Below, piece by piece: positions 37,508 to 48,824 of a stretch of 64,000 nucleotides of DNA. This stretch comes from Rosa chinensis (taxonomy: Eukaryota > Streptophyta > Magnoliopsida > Rosales > Rosaceae). The notes beneath the pieces are model-generated. The model was not told the origin of the DNA and did not search any database. It saw nothing but the letters and a program-made list of their open reading frames with translations. The first letter of the stretch is position 1; each line of letters starts with the position of its first letter. Location of the stretch: NCBI RefSeq assembly GCF_002994745.2, contig NC_037091.1:30630612-30694611 (forward strand), written 5' to 3'. A program made the position numbers and the translations under genes.

Positions 37508-37551
37508 AGTCCCCCAAGTCCCCAGTCAAGGAGGGCAATCTTGGTTGGGGA
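37508..37551 (-). other. Polypurine tract of E with adjacent stem-loop
   Basis: In element direction TCCCCA (37551-37546) pairs with TGGGGA (37524-37519), with CAAG (37543-37540) and CTTG (37530-37527) forming an inner stem. The tract TGGGGACTTGGGGGACT follows, then the LTR. The structure is the same as in D. Confidence 0.7.
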
Positions 37552-38103
37552 GTTGATCGGCGGTGTGAAGCGTTACTTCCGGTAGACTTGCAACAGCATA
37601 ATTAGCGTCAGTGCGTCGTCAACCATGGGTTTACTGAGCAAACGCTTTATACCCTTTCGGGTGGGCCCCTGCCAGGCCCGCCAGGGAGTCCCCCACTCCC
37701 TAGCCAAGATGGACCTCCGGATGGTCGGCAAATTGTTTGATGAGGGGAAGCTGCGCAGAGCAGCAGGTGTTGGGTAGCGAGCCCAATCTTAGTACCCTAG
37801 GGGCGGGGGTCAACGTACCTGATCAGGGTCGTCGTAGACTGTTGACAAGTCCCCGTGTCCCGTAGGGATGGTCTGACCGCAACACCGGGTGGCGGTCGCT
37901 GGCAGAAAGGAGGCGTAGCCTGGGGATCCGCCGTTGGCGGATACCCCCCCGCTGGATGCAGCAGGAAAATAGCGTCGGGTAGACGTGTTCGGCCGTGGTT
38001 ACTGAGCGGAACTGCGCTCAGCAATACACGGGGGTTTGCAAGATGGAGAGGGCCCTGCCGGCGGTGCCATGTATAGCCTAGGCTGCCCCTTGCCAATTGT
38101 CGA
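37552..38103. other. Element E 3' untranslated zone
   Basis: GC-rich sequence without a supported gene. The frames found here (for example 37797-38162 minus) have no recognisable domain and overlap the start of the tandem array. Confidence 0.5.
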
Positions 38104-38570
38104 GTGAGAAGTTCCGCTAGCGGGGTTTCGCTCAGTGGACTTCGATACTTGACAGATGACAAGTGAGAAGTTCCGCTAGCGGGGTTTCGCTCAGCGGACT
38201 TCGATACTTGGAAGATGACAAGTGAGAAGTTCCACTAGCGGGGTTTCGCTCAGCGGACTTTGATACTTGGAAGATGACAAGTGAGAAGTTCCGCTAGCTG
38301 GGTTTCGCTCAGCGGACTTCGATACTTGGAAGATGACAAGAGAGAAGTTCCGCTACCGGAGTTTCGCTCAGCGAACTTCGATACTTGGAAGATGACAAGT
38401 GAGAAGTTCCCCTAGCGGGGTTTCACTCAGCGGACTTCGATACTTGGAAGATGACAAGTGAGAAGTTCTGCTAGCGGAGTTTCGCTCAGCGAACTTCGAT
38501 ACTTGGAAGATGACAAGTGAGAAGTTCCGCTAGCGGAGTTTCGCTCAGCGGACTTCGATACTTGGAGACT
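38104..38570. repeat. 59-bp tandem array in element E
   Basis: Eight units of 59 bp with little divergence. Each contains GAGAAGTTCCGCTAGCGG, GTTTCGCTCAGCGGACTTCG and ATACTTGGAAGATGACAAG. The palindrome CCGCTAGCGG and the related CGCTCAGCGG make each unit able to fold. Tandem arrays in this position are known for the 3' untranslated region of Tat-lineage elements, which can seed satellite DNA. Confidence 0.9.
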
Positions 38571-38828
38571 TCTAACCAAAAGTTGTGGCTTCGGTCGGAC
38601 GCTTCGTCTGATGGTGGTGGACACGTGGCAAGCCCTCAAAGGGTTAGCGTGCGGAGGCGTGTCCCCTTCATCTAGCCGTCTCCTCGCCATTAATGTTGAG
38701 TAATGATGGATTTCGTAACCGAGGCGACGCCTCGGTTAATCCGGAGAGTAACTGCAGCTGTTGGACACGCGTACAGCTGGCAGTCGATGTCGTTTTTTAA
38801 ACGGACGGCGTGGGATTGTTTGACGTTG

Positions 38829-38842
38829 ACATAAAAGGGGGG
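38829..38842 (+). promoter_or_regulatory. Likely TATA element of the antisense gene of E
   Basis: ACATAAAAGGGGGG lies about 500 bases upstream of the ATG at 39334. The same element is preserved in D (29171-29185, minus strand). The start of transcription is not shown by the sequence. Confidence 0.4.
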
Positions 38843-39333
38843 TAAGGTCGCATATTTGGCACTGCTCTAAACTTCGAACTGTGCCGTCGTCATCTTCCAG
38901 TGTTCTGTGTTTGAAATCGGAGGAGAAAGGCGAGGCGATATCGGCGAGTTCTTGCGCGTGGACGAACAGACGATCTCCCGCTGTGAAGAGTAGTGTTCAC
39001 ACTACTGTCAGAGGCTCCACTGTCAAGGTTGGTAATCTAGCCTTTTTCCTGTTTGATTGGTTGTCTGCGTTGTTGGATATATGTGTTTTTCCGTGATATG
39101 CTCTGTCGATGTACTGTGAGGGTGTGAGTGGGTTTGGGGAAGGGTGGTTGTGATTGACAATTGGGGTTGTTAGGGCTTTTCTAGATGGTCGAATCTGGGT
39201 TTTAGTCTGTGTTCGTTCTTGTTTTGGCATTTTATGGGTTGGGTGTTGTTGATGTTCTTGGGCACTAACTATTATAGGGATAGGTTAGATCCTGTGTGAG
39301 CTAACTGATTTGGGTTTTTGGGTTTTTTTTGGG

Positions 39334-41912
39334 ATGGCCGACGTGATAGAGATCTCGAGCAGTGAGGATTCCGGATCTGAAGTGTCGTTCAGCGCGGCGG
39401 ATAGAAATTTTATTGACTCGTTGCGTCCGTCTGCCCGTGTAGGAACCTCACTGCCAGAACTGCTAGAAGTCGAGCCGCTACAGACCATTCCGTGGGACGT
39501 AGATATGGGTCGTGCGTCGCGTCCGGAGAGTTCTAGGGCGGGGGAGGCTGCCGCTGGACATAACTTGCATGAGGGGCGGCTAGAAAGTAATAGTGCCGCC
39601 AGCGGTTCCGCTGGCGGGGGAGGTAACACGGGGGAGGATACCGAGTCTGCGTGGGTGTTCGAGGATGGCACTCCCGTTGACGAGGCGGGAGGTAGGATGA
39701 CAGCGGTTGCCGTCAACCGACTGAAGCGGGTGTTCCGGTTGCCCGGGGCAGTGAAGCTCCGTGCACCATCGGTAGAGGAGAAAGCTTCGATTTTGCCGGT
39801 GGGTCATGCCGCGGTGCACGAGGCCATATTTCGCGAGGGAGTGACTCTCCCGCTGGTGCCCAACCTTCAGATTCTGCTGTGCGAGTTTGGCATCGCCTTT
39901 GGGCAAGTGTGCCCCAACATGTGGCGGTTACTGCTGTCACTCAATTCGCTGTGGCGGTTGTCTGGTTGCGAAGGACCGACCGTGGTGGAGGTGCTGCACA
40001 TCTATGAACTGGTGTACGTGAAGCGCCAGGGTTGTAGAGGGCAAGTGAACCTCAGCCGTCGGCAAGGAGCGCCTAAGCTGATTGAAAACCTACGGGACTC
40101 CATGTCGTACTGGCGGGGCTCGTTTTGCGTTGCCACAGCAGGATGGGAGTACCAGGTGGGGGCTAACGAGGGGGAGCCGTCGTTTAAAATTAAGTCAGAG
40201 TTCCAGCCCATCAGAGGTTGTTTGTTGTTTTCGCTGAATACGACTGGCGTGGTTTGTGTATTTTTTTTTTTTTTTTTTTGTTCTCTACTGATGATGATGA
40301 CTTGTTTGTGCAGCGGGGTTGCGGTACAACCTTACTCGTGAAGAAGAGTGCCGGGTAGTGCACATCAGAGGTTGCTGGCGGAACCGCAACTTGCTGGACT
40401 TCCGTCTACTTAGCGGGTGGGAGTTGCTGGTAGCCCAACAGTTGACACGCGCCGTTGGTAAGTAATCTTAACTGTATCGTACCTTTGGTGGGATTGTCCC
40501 ATGCTAACTGACCTGCTACTAACTTTTGCAGAGACTCCGCCGAGAAACAAGGCTAGCCGCGACGCCTTTTCTAAAGCCATGGACCGCGCTGAAATTGATA
40601 ACTTCCTGGAAGCCATGTATGCTTCCGGGATGGAGGCCCAAAAGAAGGTGGTGGATCCGGAGACACTGGCGCTGAGCCAGTCAGAGGTTCCCGTGGTGTT
40701 ACCATAGCGGGGTTGGCGCCGCTGGCGGGGGATTCGAGGCCAACCGTTGCTGGGAGCACGCGGGTGCTCCAGCGAAAACGCCTCCAGTTGGACTCTGGCG
40801 ATGAGGAGGAAGTGGAAGTAACGGGGGCCCGAGAGCAACCCATGAAGTCGAGGCAGGCTCCGCCCGGGGCTGTTGCGGATGTGGCGGAAGAGGTGGGTGC
40901 GAGCGGCCTGGACTCATTCGCTGCCTACGCCAAGTTCCTTAATGATGGTGAGCGGGACTTCCTGTATCACCTCTGCGAGCGGCTAGGGTTCGGAGGTCTG
41001 GAGGGGATTGTTCGGTCGACCGCCATCAGCGAGTCGCCCTTCAGCACAGCCTTTGGGCACGTCACCGTTGGGCTTCACGAGATGTTCCAGGCGGCGTCCA
41101 AGCAGCCTCTGGTTGAGCGGGAGCTGAGGGAGGAAGTGGCGGGCCTCCAGAGGGACTTGGGGAAGACGCAGGAGAAGTTGGCTGACGTCGAACAACGTCT
41201 GGATAAGGCCGACTGCGATGCGGTGGATGCCAGGGGCAAGCTGAACGTTGCCATTAAGCGGCACCTAGACCAGAATGAGCGGTACGCCAAGCTGGAGCAG
41301 GATATGTCTCTGGTACAGGACCGGGTGACCGCGAAGGAGAAGAAAATTGAGATCCTTCAGCGGGAGTCCGCCGCTAAACAAGCTGAGATCAAGCGGCTGG
41401 AGGGTGAGGTCGCTCGCCTGGAGGCTGAGGGAAGCCGTACTGCGGCTGCCGTTGTTGAATCGTATAAGCAGTCTGAAGTCCACAAGAAGGCGCTGAACGA
41501 CGCAGCCAAGGCCGGCGCCCTGGCCAATGTGGAGATGTTGCGGCAGAAGGGCGCCATTGACTGGGCGAAAGTGGCAATGCCAGTCGTGCAGCCAAGGAAA
41601 GAAGCACCGCCGACAACAAGTACCGCTCCCCCTGCCGCATCTGGTCCCGGAGTCCTCTCGGGTAGCGGGGAGAGTGGCGAGCCTCCAGAAGGTGACTCCC
41701 AGCGGACGCCTACGCAGTCCGAGGCGTCCTGCGCCGGGTTCTTGGAGGCCCACACCTGGGCGGATGGCACAATAGAGACTCCCAGCTCCACGGCCCGAGG
41801 GTCTGATCAGACGAGCCGCTCCCATCCTCCGCAAGCCGCCGGTGGAACTACTGAAGGTAGCGGGGTCGACCCAACCAACCCTGCTGATCCTGCCAATCCT
41901 GTCAACCACTAA
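39334..41912 (+). pseudogene. Antisense gene of element E (Transposase_28-like domain, coiled coil, two introns)
   Basis: The gene lies opposite to pol. Exon 1 (39334-40216) has an acidic Ser-rich start and a domain with RLPGAVKLRAPSVEEK, AVHEAIFREGVTLPLVPNLQ and CPNMWRLLLSLNSLW. This pattern resembles the Pfam family 'putative gypsy type transposon' (PF04195). Intron 1 is 40217-40313 (GT...TTTGTGCAG), intron 2 is 40458-40531 (GTAAGTAATC...CTACTAACTTTTGCAG). Exon joints keep the frame at both places. Exon 3 ends at TAG 40705-40707; the adjacent frame (about 40602-41912) continues with a long coiled coil (about residues 100-280 of that frame), so one frameshift is likely. Its role is unknown. 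Confidence 0.75.
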
Positions 41913-42314
41913 ATAGTAGGAAAAAAATTTTGTATGGCCGCTGAGGCATAATGATGTAATTCTGTTTTGAGATGAATGAAATTTGTTGGCACCCAAATTC
42001 CAAGTGTTTGTTTCTATTTGTGATAATGTGTGTGCCGCTAGAAGTCTTGATACCTGCTTTTGGTCATGAATGAAACATTAAAGGAATTAAAATTGGTCCA
42101 AGTGCACAATGTAGCCGACGTAGTCCGCTGACTGGCGTTGCCAGTTGCCCTCAGTGCTAGACTTGGTAACAATGGTTTGAATAATTCCTCGTTTCATTGA
42201 TAGCTGTCTGAACAGCGTTTACAAAAGCAGGGTCGTACCCGTTGGGTAGCTTCCCTTAGCTAAATATTGAACAAAAATTTAGCTAAGTCAAGATGCTCTT
42301 GGGTAGCGGTATGA
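41913..42314. other. Spacer between the converging antisense gene and integrase of E
   Basis: About 400 bases without a gene. It must hold the 3' end signals of the antisense transcript; AATGAATGAAA near 41970 and 42066 could serve, but no canonical AATAAA is seen. Confidence 0.4.
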
Positions 42315-43756
42315 CTATTTGTAGTAATACCGAAGGTGTTCGGTATTCCAAGGGTGGGTCGTTGTGACGCCATCCTTGTCCATTAAGTAGAAGGTTCCCG
42401 GGCCAACGACCTCTACAATTTTGTATGGTCCTTCCCAAGTTGGGCGGAGTTTCGTCGGTGGGGTATAGCTTCTTTCATCACCCAGTCCCCCAGTTGGAGG
42501 TTGCGGGCCTTAACCCTGGCGTTGTAGAAACGTGATACTCGCCGCTTATTCTGGAGATTGCGCAAATGGGCTGCGTCTCGCTTTTCCTCTAGTAAATCCT
42601 TGTCGAGGTTAACGCCACCGCAGTTGGTCTCGGGGCAGTAACCTTCGACCCTAGCGGTTGGTTGGGTTACCTCAACAGGCAGGACAGCCTGGGTCCCAAA
42701 CATCATGCAAATGGGGGTTTCACCTGTGGCGGAGGTTGGGGTTGTTCTGATGGCCCATAGAACCTCCGGGAGCTTCTCCGCCCACAAACCCTTTGCCTCA
42801 TCGAGCCGCTTCTGCAATAGTTTCTTGATTATCTTGTTTGCCGCCTCGACCTGGCCGTTGGTTTGGGGATGGGCGACCGATGCAAAACGCATCTTGGTGC
42901 CCAGATTGGCGGTGAAAGAGATGAGTTCCTTGTTGTTGAACTGTGTGCCGTTGTCTGTGATGATTGCGTGCGGGACACCATAGCGGCAGTAGATGTTCTT
43001 CCAGAGGAAGTGGATTACTATGGCGGTAGTTATCGCCGTCAGTGGCTCCGCCTCTATCCATTTGCTGTTGTAGTCAATGGCGACAATGATATATTTGAAT
43101 TGACCTTTGGCGGTTTGGAATTTTCCCATCAAATCCAGGCCCCACGTTGAGTGAATCCAGGGGCTGACGATAACCGACAGAGGTTCCGCCGGAGCGTGTG
43201 GAAGATCAGCAAATTGTTGGCATTTGTGACAGCAAATTGTTGGCATGTTGGCGTCATCACCAAGCGTAGGCCAAAAGTAGCCTTGTCGCATTGTGCGATT
43301 AGCCAAGGACCTGGCGCCTGAGTGATTTCCGCATTCCCCGCCATGTATTGTTGCCAGCACGACCTGTCCCTCTTCTGGGGTTAGACAACGAAGGTTGGGG
43401 TGAGTGAATCCCTGGCGGTAAAGTTTGCCGCTCTGCATGTTGTACCTGGTTGCTCTCCTCTGGAGCTGTCGCGCATTGATTTTGTCTGCCGGCAATGTCC
43501 CGTTGCATTTGTATTGGATAATCTCATCCATCCAACTAGGATTGACCTCGATGCTAAAGATCTCCGCCAAGGTTTTGGTGATACTTGGCCTATCCAGGGA
43601 CTCCACCCTTGTGTCTGCTGGGCTCTGGTGTGGTTGGGCGGTTGCCAGTCTTGCCAGCGAATCAGCCTTGGCGTTCTTTTCCCTGGGGATTTGTGTGATG
43701 GTGTGGAACTTGAATTTCTTGAGCAACGTCTTGGTGTACCCTAAGTATGCTGCTAG
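42315..43756 (-). pseudogene. Element E integrase
   Basis: The frame follows a single TAG at 43757-43759 that separates it from RNase H. It starts with the end of RNase H (AKADSLARLA), then the integrase zinc segment (HGGECGNHSG ... CHKCQ), the catalytic core (GLDLMGKF, ITDNGTQFNNKE, NGQVEAANKIIKK) and LQLGDWVMKEA. A one-base shift near 42470 moves the last module, PTWEGPYKIVEVVGPG, into another frame. This ends at TAG 42315. The GPY/F-type end has no chromodomain, as expected for Tat. Confidence 0.88.
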
Positions 43757-43759
43757 CTG

Positions 43760-46718
43760 CTAATCCTTGGCCTGAAAGCTGTCGTTGACCTGGTTAACAA
43801 CCAGCTGAGAGTCGCTGAAGATGTTGACACTGTCGGCCCCCGAATCAATGGCTAGGAGTAGGCCGGCAATGAGTGCCTCATATTCCGCCATGTTGTTAGA
43901 AGTTTTGAAGTTGAATTTCAACGCGTACTTCACGTTAAGCCCCCGCGGTCCTGTCAAGATGATTCCGGCACCGCTGGCCTTGGCGGAGGAGGACCCATCC
44001 ACGTGTAGGTTCCACTTCGACCGTTGGGGTGTCGGCTCTACAGCCGTAGCAATTTCTGTTCCGAGCGGTATATCGATCTTGGTTTCGGGCTGACGCTCGG
44101 TGGGCTCAGCGATGAAGTCCGCCACCGCCTGGCCTTTCATGGCTGTTCGTGGTTTGTAATCAATGTCAAACTCGTTGAGCTCAATGGCCAACTTGCTGAG
44201 GTGGCCCGAATGTTCAGGGTTTTGCATTACTTGTCTCAGCGGTTGATTGGTTAACACATGGATTGTGTGGGCTTGGAAGTACTCGCGGAGGCGTCTGGCG
44301 GCAACGATGAGTGCGAGAGCAAGCTGCTCCAATGGAGGATACCGCGTCTCTGCTCCGTTCATGCCCCTACCGGCATAGAAAACTGGGAGCTCGTCCTGGC
44401 CTTCCCGCCGGACGATGGCGCAGCTTACCATTGACTGAGATACTGCTAGGTAAATGTACAATGTTTCTCCTTGGACAGGAATGGAGAGGAGCGGAACTGC
44501 CGCCAGGTACTCCTTCAGGCCTTGGAACGCCGCCTGGCACTCTGGGTTCCAATCGATGACCTTCTTGTGGGTTGTTTTGAGGACTTTGAAAAATGGGGCA
44601 CACCTGTCGGTCAATCTGGAGATGAATCGAGACAGGGCGGTTAGCTGGCCCTGGAGGCATTGGACATGCACCTTCCACTCTGGGTCCTTCAAGTTGAGGA
44701 TAGCATGTACCTTGTCAGGGTTGGCCTCGATGCCCCGTTCACTGACAATATATCCCAGAAATTTGCTGGCGGTGACGCCAAAGAAACATTTCTCTGGGTT
44801 GAGGTGCATGCCGTAGGCCAAGAGAATGGTTATTATGATTTTTAGATTTGCCACATGTCCGCTGGCCTTTCTACTTTTGACCAACAAGTCGTCTACATAG
44901 ACTTCGATTATCTTGCCCAGAAGTTCCGCGAACATGGAGTTCATCAGCCGCTGATAAGTTGCCCCAGCGTTCTTCAAACTGAAAGGCATCACATTGTAAC
45001 AATACAGGCCATTGTCGGTGGTGAAGGTGGTGCATTCCTGGTCGGCGGGATGCATCCTGATCTGGTTATAACCGGAAAAAGCATCCATCATGCTGAGAAG
45101 CTCGTGTCCAGCGGTTGCGTTGACGAGTTGATCAATGCGAGGTAGTGGGAAGCTATCCTTCGGGCATGCCTTGTTAAGGTTTTTGAAGTCGACGCACATC
45201 CTCCACTTACCGCTAGCCTTTTCTACCATAACCAGGTTGGAAATCCACTGTGGATAGATGACTTGGCGGATGAACCCAATGCCCTGGAAATTGGCAACCT
45301 CTTCTCTGATAGCGCGGTACTTTTCTTCGTCGAAGGCTCTGCGTTTCTGTTTGATAGGGTAGAAGGATGGCTTGATGCTCAACTTGTGTGAGATGATTTC
45401 AGGGGAGATACCTGGCATGTCTGCATATGACCAGGCAAAGACCGTAGCGTTGTCACGTAGGAATTGGGTGAGCTCCGCCGCCAACTCTGGGTCCAATTGA
45501 GCCCCTATACGGACCGTCCGCTCAGGGTGCTCGTCCGAGATGCTGACAACCCTCAGTGATGTTTCTGGGTTGACCGGCTCCTTCCTTACGTACTTATTTT
45601 CATCCTCCCTGGGGTCCTCAAAGATGTTTGGTGGCGGTGCCCGACTACATACCGCTAGGATCTCGTGGCGGCGGGCCGATTGTGCCATTGTAGTGGAGTA
45701 ACACTCGCGTGCCAATTGCTGACTTCCCTTGACACATCCTGTGCCGTTGGGTGTGGGGAATTTCATGAGCAATATGTACTCGGCGATGATGCACTTGAGT
45801 TTGTTGAGCGCTGGCCGACCAATGATGGCGTTGTATGAACTCGAACAATCGACAACTATGAACTCCGTATGTATCTCAGCCATACATGGACTACTGCCCA
45901 TAACGAGCCGCATATAATCAGAACCCAGCGGTTGTGTAACGTCGCCGGAGAAGCTGAGCAGTGATTCATGGTCTTGGAGCAATTTTCTGTTCCTCTTAAG
46001 GTTGTTGTAACAACCGCCGAATATAACGTTGACAGCGGAGCCGCTATCAACCAGGACTCTTCCTACTGACATTTTTCCCAGAATAGCGTCAATCAAGAAA
46101 GGATTGTCGTGGGGCAGATGTACTCCGCGTTCCTCCTCCTCCGAGAAGGTAATGGGTTCCTGACCAGATCTTGGGATTTTGGCGGATCTTTCGTAGCGGA
46201 TGTTGCAGACTTCCTTTGGGTGATTAGCTCGCGCATAACGCTTTCTAGCTCTATGAGACATGCTGGTGATTGGAGCACCTCCGTCGATTGTGTTGATGCG
46301 GCCCATGGGCTCAATATCGGCGATCACGGGTGGCGGTTGGCGTACCTTGAACTGCTCAAGCTTGCCGTCCCGGTACAAGGTCTCAATGGCCGTTTTGAGG
46401 GCGTTGCAGCTGTTGGTATTGTGACCACTGTCCTCGTGGTATTTGCACCACCTGCCGGTGTTCCTTGGTTTTCCTGTTTTTGGGTATTTTCCCAGGGGCG
46501 GCGGTGGGATCTGATCCTTGCATTGATTGTATATTTCTTCATGTGAAGCCGTGAGGACTGTAAATACTGCATACCGTTGGGAAGACTCCGCATGTTTGTT
46601 GCGGTTGTCCCCATGGAATGGGCGGTTTCCCTTGTAGTGCTGATCCTTTTGCCACTTGTTTTGGTACTGACCCTGCTGCCATTCCCTCTTCTTGTCAGCT
46701 GGCGGTGTGGAGGTTTTA
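43760..46718 (-). CDS. Element E zinc knuckle, protease, RT and dual RNase H
   Basis: This frame is open from about 46720 to the TAG at 43757. Near its start is the gag zinc knuckle variant (WCKYHEDSGHNTNSC, about 46445-46400). The protease site VGRVLVDSGSAVNVIF (about 46070) has the intact Asp-Ser-Gly. RT has CVDFKNLNKACPKD, SMMDAFSGYNQI, MPFSLKNAGATYQRLM and YVDDLLVKS. The first RNase H has LYIYLAVS without Asp, followed by the archaeal-type RNase H LHVDGSSSAKASGAG, EYEALIAG and FSDSQLVV. About 960 codons without a stop make this the best-preserved polymerase in the window. Confidence 0.9.
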
Positions 46719-48056
46719 TTAGCGGTCCCCTACTGATTGGAGGAGGGTTGTATTAGCAGTCCCCTGCTGACTGGAGGAAGACTTTGTCAATGCCGCTGGT
46801 GGCGGTGGGGCCTCCCCATATGTGATGAATTCTGCTTGGGCATGAATGACGGCCTCACTCATGAGGTGGTCGTATACCGCATTTGGATGATTGTAGTTGA
46901 GGTGATAGAGAAATGGCCCTTTAAGGAGTCCCTGCTTAAAAGCCGCCGAAGCCATTGTTTTATCGAGGTCACGGCACTGAGATGCTGCCGCTCGCCATCT
47001 TGTGACGAATGCCTTCAGTGTCTCCTCCGTACCCTGCTTGACGTTGAACAGTTGGCTTGTGTTGTGGTGCCCGGCGGACAGTAGGATGAACCGAGAAAGG
47101 AAAGCATGCGATAATGCCTGAAATGAGTCAATGGATCCTAGCGGGCACTCAAAGAACCAATTCATTGCCTCATTGTCCAGTGTTTCGCTGAACAAGTGGC
47201 ACAGGGTGGCGTCATTGAATCCCTTGCTGTTGGTGACCTTCTTGAAGGTGTCCATATGGACGAAGGGATCAGTCTTACCACTGTAATGTGACATTTTAGG
47301 GGTCTTTGCATACGCCGGTCTGACTGCTAGCAAAATTGCAGCGGTAAATGGTCCTGGCCTGGCCGAGAAAAGCGGGTTTGAAGCTGGTGCAGGGGTGCCG
47401 GACTCCGTCCAGATTAACCTTTGTTCCAACTGCTGCATCCTCTCCAAAATTTGAGCGGTTGCGTCGCCGGAGGGGTCCAGGCGACCACTCCGCTGAGCTG
47501 ATCCTCGCCCTAGAGCGGGCGGGTCTCCCTCTGTTCTCGCCCTAGGTCTCGAGCGGTGGGTGCGTAGTGATGACTCCGCCTCTTGTTCCAACATTGGCTG
47601 GGGTGCGGGGGGTGGTCCCATTGCCGCTAGCTCTGGTGGGTGCAGCGGGACTTGCATATGTACGACCGGTGCTCGCATCAGTGCTCCCGTGCCGAGTCGG
47701 CTATGCCTGGTGCTTCGTGACTGTTCACTTCGTGCCGGGTTGGGAGTTGCTTCCAGCGCTTTCTTTAGCTTGTCGAAGCGGGACACAAGTGTGGCCACCT
47801 GTCTCTGGGCTTCGGCCTTTTCCTTGCGTTCTTGTTCACGTTCTCTGTTCGCCTTGTGAAGATCCGCCAGTGCCAGCTCATACAGGGAGGCGAGGTCTTG
47901 GCTTGGCGGGCGGCTGCTACTTGGGTTTGTTTCACCGCCGGGGTTGACCGGGGTGGTGAATAACGCGCGGTTTACGCCTACCGCTGGGTTGGTGGGTTGG
48001 GGAATGGCGGATTGATCTGCCTGCTCTTCAGCGTTTCCCCCGCTGTCGTTAGTCAT
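46719..48056 (-). CDS. Element E gag
   Basis: The frame of 445 codons starts at ATG 48056, 35 bases after the primer site. A coiled coil (LYELALADLHKANREREQERKEKAEAQ, residues about 60-90) is followed by a Pro/Arg-rich linker. The gag core (FVHMDTFKKVTNSKGFNDATLCHLF, AMNWFFECPLGSI, FVTRWRAAASQC) lies at residues 270-380. The last codons are scrambled by a 34-bp tandem duplication at about 46725-46792, which shifts the frame away from pol. In Tat elements gag and pol usually form one frame, so this is a recent lesion. Confidence 0.88.
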   Translation of the reverse strand: MTNDSGGNAEEQADQSAIPQPTNPAVGVNRALFTTPVNPGGETNPSSSRPPSQDLASLYELALADLHKANREREQERKEKAEAQRQVATLVSRFDKLKKALEATPNPARSEQSRSTRHSRLGTGALMRAPVVHMQVPLHPPELAAMGPPPAPQPMLEQEAESSLRTHRSRPRARTEGDPPALGRGSAQRSGRLDPSGDATAQILERMQQLEQRLIWTESGTPAPASNPLFSARPGPFTAAILLAVRPAYAKTPKMSHYSGKTDPFVHMDTFKKVTNSKGFNDATLCHLFSETLDNEAMNWFFECPLGSIDSFQALSHAFLSRFILLSAGHHNTSQLFNVKQGTEETLKAFVTRWRAAASQCRDLDKTMASAAFKQGLLKGPFLYHLNYNHPNAVYDHLMSEAVIHAQAEFITYGEAPPPPAALTKSSSSQQGTANTTLLQSVGDR

Positions 48057-48090
48057 GGTGATTGTGGCGGGATGACCTTTTGTTCAAGGG

Positions 48091-48109
48091 TTCCCACAGA
48101 CGGCGCCAA
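48091..48109 (-). other. Primer binding site of E
   Basis: In element direction TTGGCGCCGTCTGTGGGAA follows directly after the LTR end TTAACA. It matches the site of D except for one base. Confidence 0.8.
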
Positions 48110-48614
48110 TGTTAATGCTCAAGTCCGGCGGTAGCCGATTCCTTGCTTAACGCGGGTCCGGTGGGCGGACCGCTGCTCCTAGGATTAGGTGATTCTGGTT
48201 ACTGCAACACGATAGACAGGATGTCAGAGGGAGACCGCGTTGGGCGGTCTTCACTTCTCCGATGCCTAAGTCAGTCACTGTATGCGCAGCATAACAATAA
48301 ATGAGTAGTAATTACGTAATTAATGAGGAGAGAGGAGAAGACCTTTTATAGGCGAGGAAGGGGTTGATCTTCTTCTTGTTTCCGATGTGGGACTACTGTG
48401 CTTCGATTCCCAGCGTCAGGGGCTTCTGATGCTATCTTGACGCAGCGCGTGGCGGCACGTCAGCGGTGATCTGGGGGCGGTCCGGGGCTCGAGCGGTAGC
48501 CCGCCTGGCCGTGACTTCGCAGGTCATTCCCTTGGTGAGATTCGGTACCTCCGGCGGTACAATGAGCGTGGCTCATTATAGCTAATTATGCTCATTCTAG
48601 CGTATGTAGGTACA
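48110..48614 (-). repeat. 5' LTR of element E
   Basis: 505 bp with the TATA box CCTATAAAAGG (minus strand) at about 48342-48352. It is followed on its right by the target duplication CGATC and then by the interrupted integrase of C. Confidence 0.92.
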
Positions 48615-48824
48615 CGATCCTTCAAAGTAGGAGACTTGGTCTTAATGATCCGAGGGCCTATTGTCATCACCCGAAAGTCGAAGGGGAAGTTTGAGCCAAA
48701 ATGGGAAGGCCCATATGTTGTTACCAAGGTATTTACTAAAGGTGCATATGAGCTTTCGAATGAAGATGGAGATTGAATTTACCCCTATGTCAACAAGAAA
48801 TTTGTAAAAAGGTTCTATGCCTAA
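48615..48824 (+). pseudogene. Element C integrase C-terminal module
   Basis: The frame continues the integrase cut at 37002: FKVGDLVLMIRG, then KWEGPYVVTKVF (GPY/F module) and YVNKKFVKRFYA to TAA 48822. One stop (TGA, about 48774) lies before the last segment. No chromodomain follows. Confidence 0.8.

Larger units (their letters stand above)
37003..48614 (-). mobile_element. Element E: Tat-lineage gypsy element with an antisense intron-containing gene
   Basis: A complete element on the minus strand with a perfect target duplication CGATC (36998-37002 and 48615-48619). 5' LTR 48110-48614, primer site 48091-48109, gag, protease, RT, RNase H, archaeal-type RNase H, integrase, an opposite-strand gene (39334-41912), a 59-bp tandem array, polypurine tract, and 3' LTR 37003-37507. 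Both LTRs are 505 bp and I count about 18 differences by eye. Only a few lesions exist: a 34-bp duplication in gag, one TAG before integrase, one shift in the integrase tail and one shift in the antisense gene. Confidence 0.92.

Noticed and set aside
38104..38570. CRISPR-like array
   Set aside because: The units are contiguous 59-bp repeats with no unique spacers, inside a plant retrotransposon. It is a tandem repeat.
40705..40712. Third intron between exon 3 and the coiled-coil frame of the antisense gene in E
   Set aside because: The possible GT...AG pair near 40687-40707 would be far too short for a plant intron. A frameshift is the simpler explanation.
46324..48056. Plus-strand frames opposite gag and pol of E (for example 42705-43150, 44454-45145, 47348-47947)
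   Set aside because: They mirror well-supported minus-strand coding sequence and have no domain of their own.
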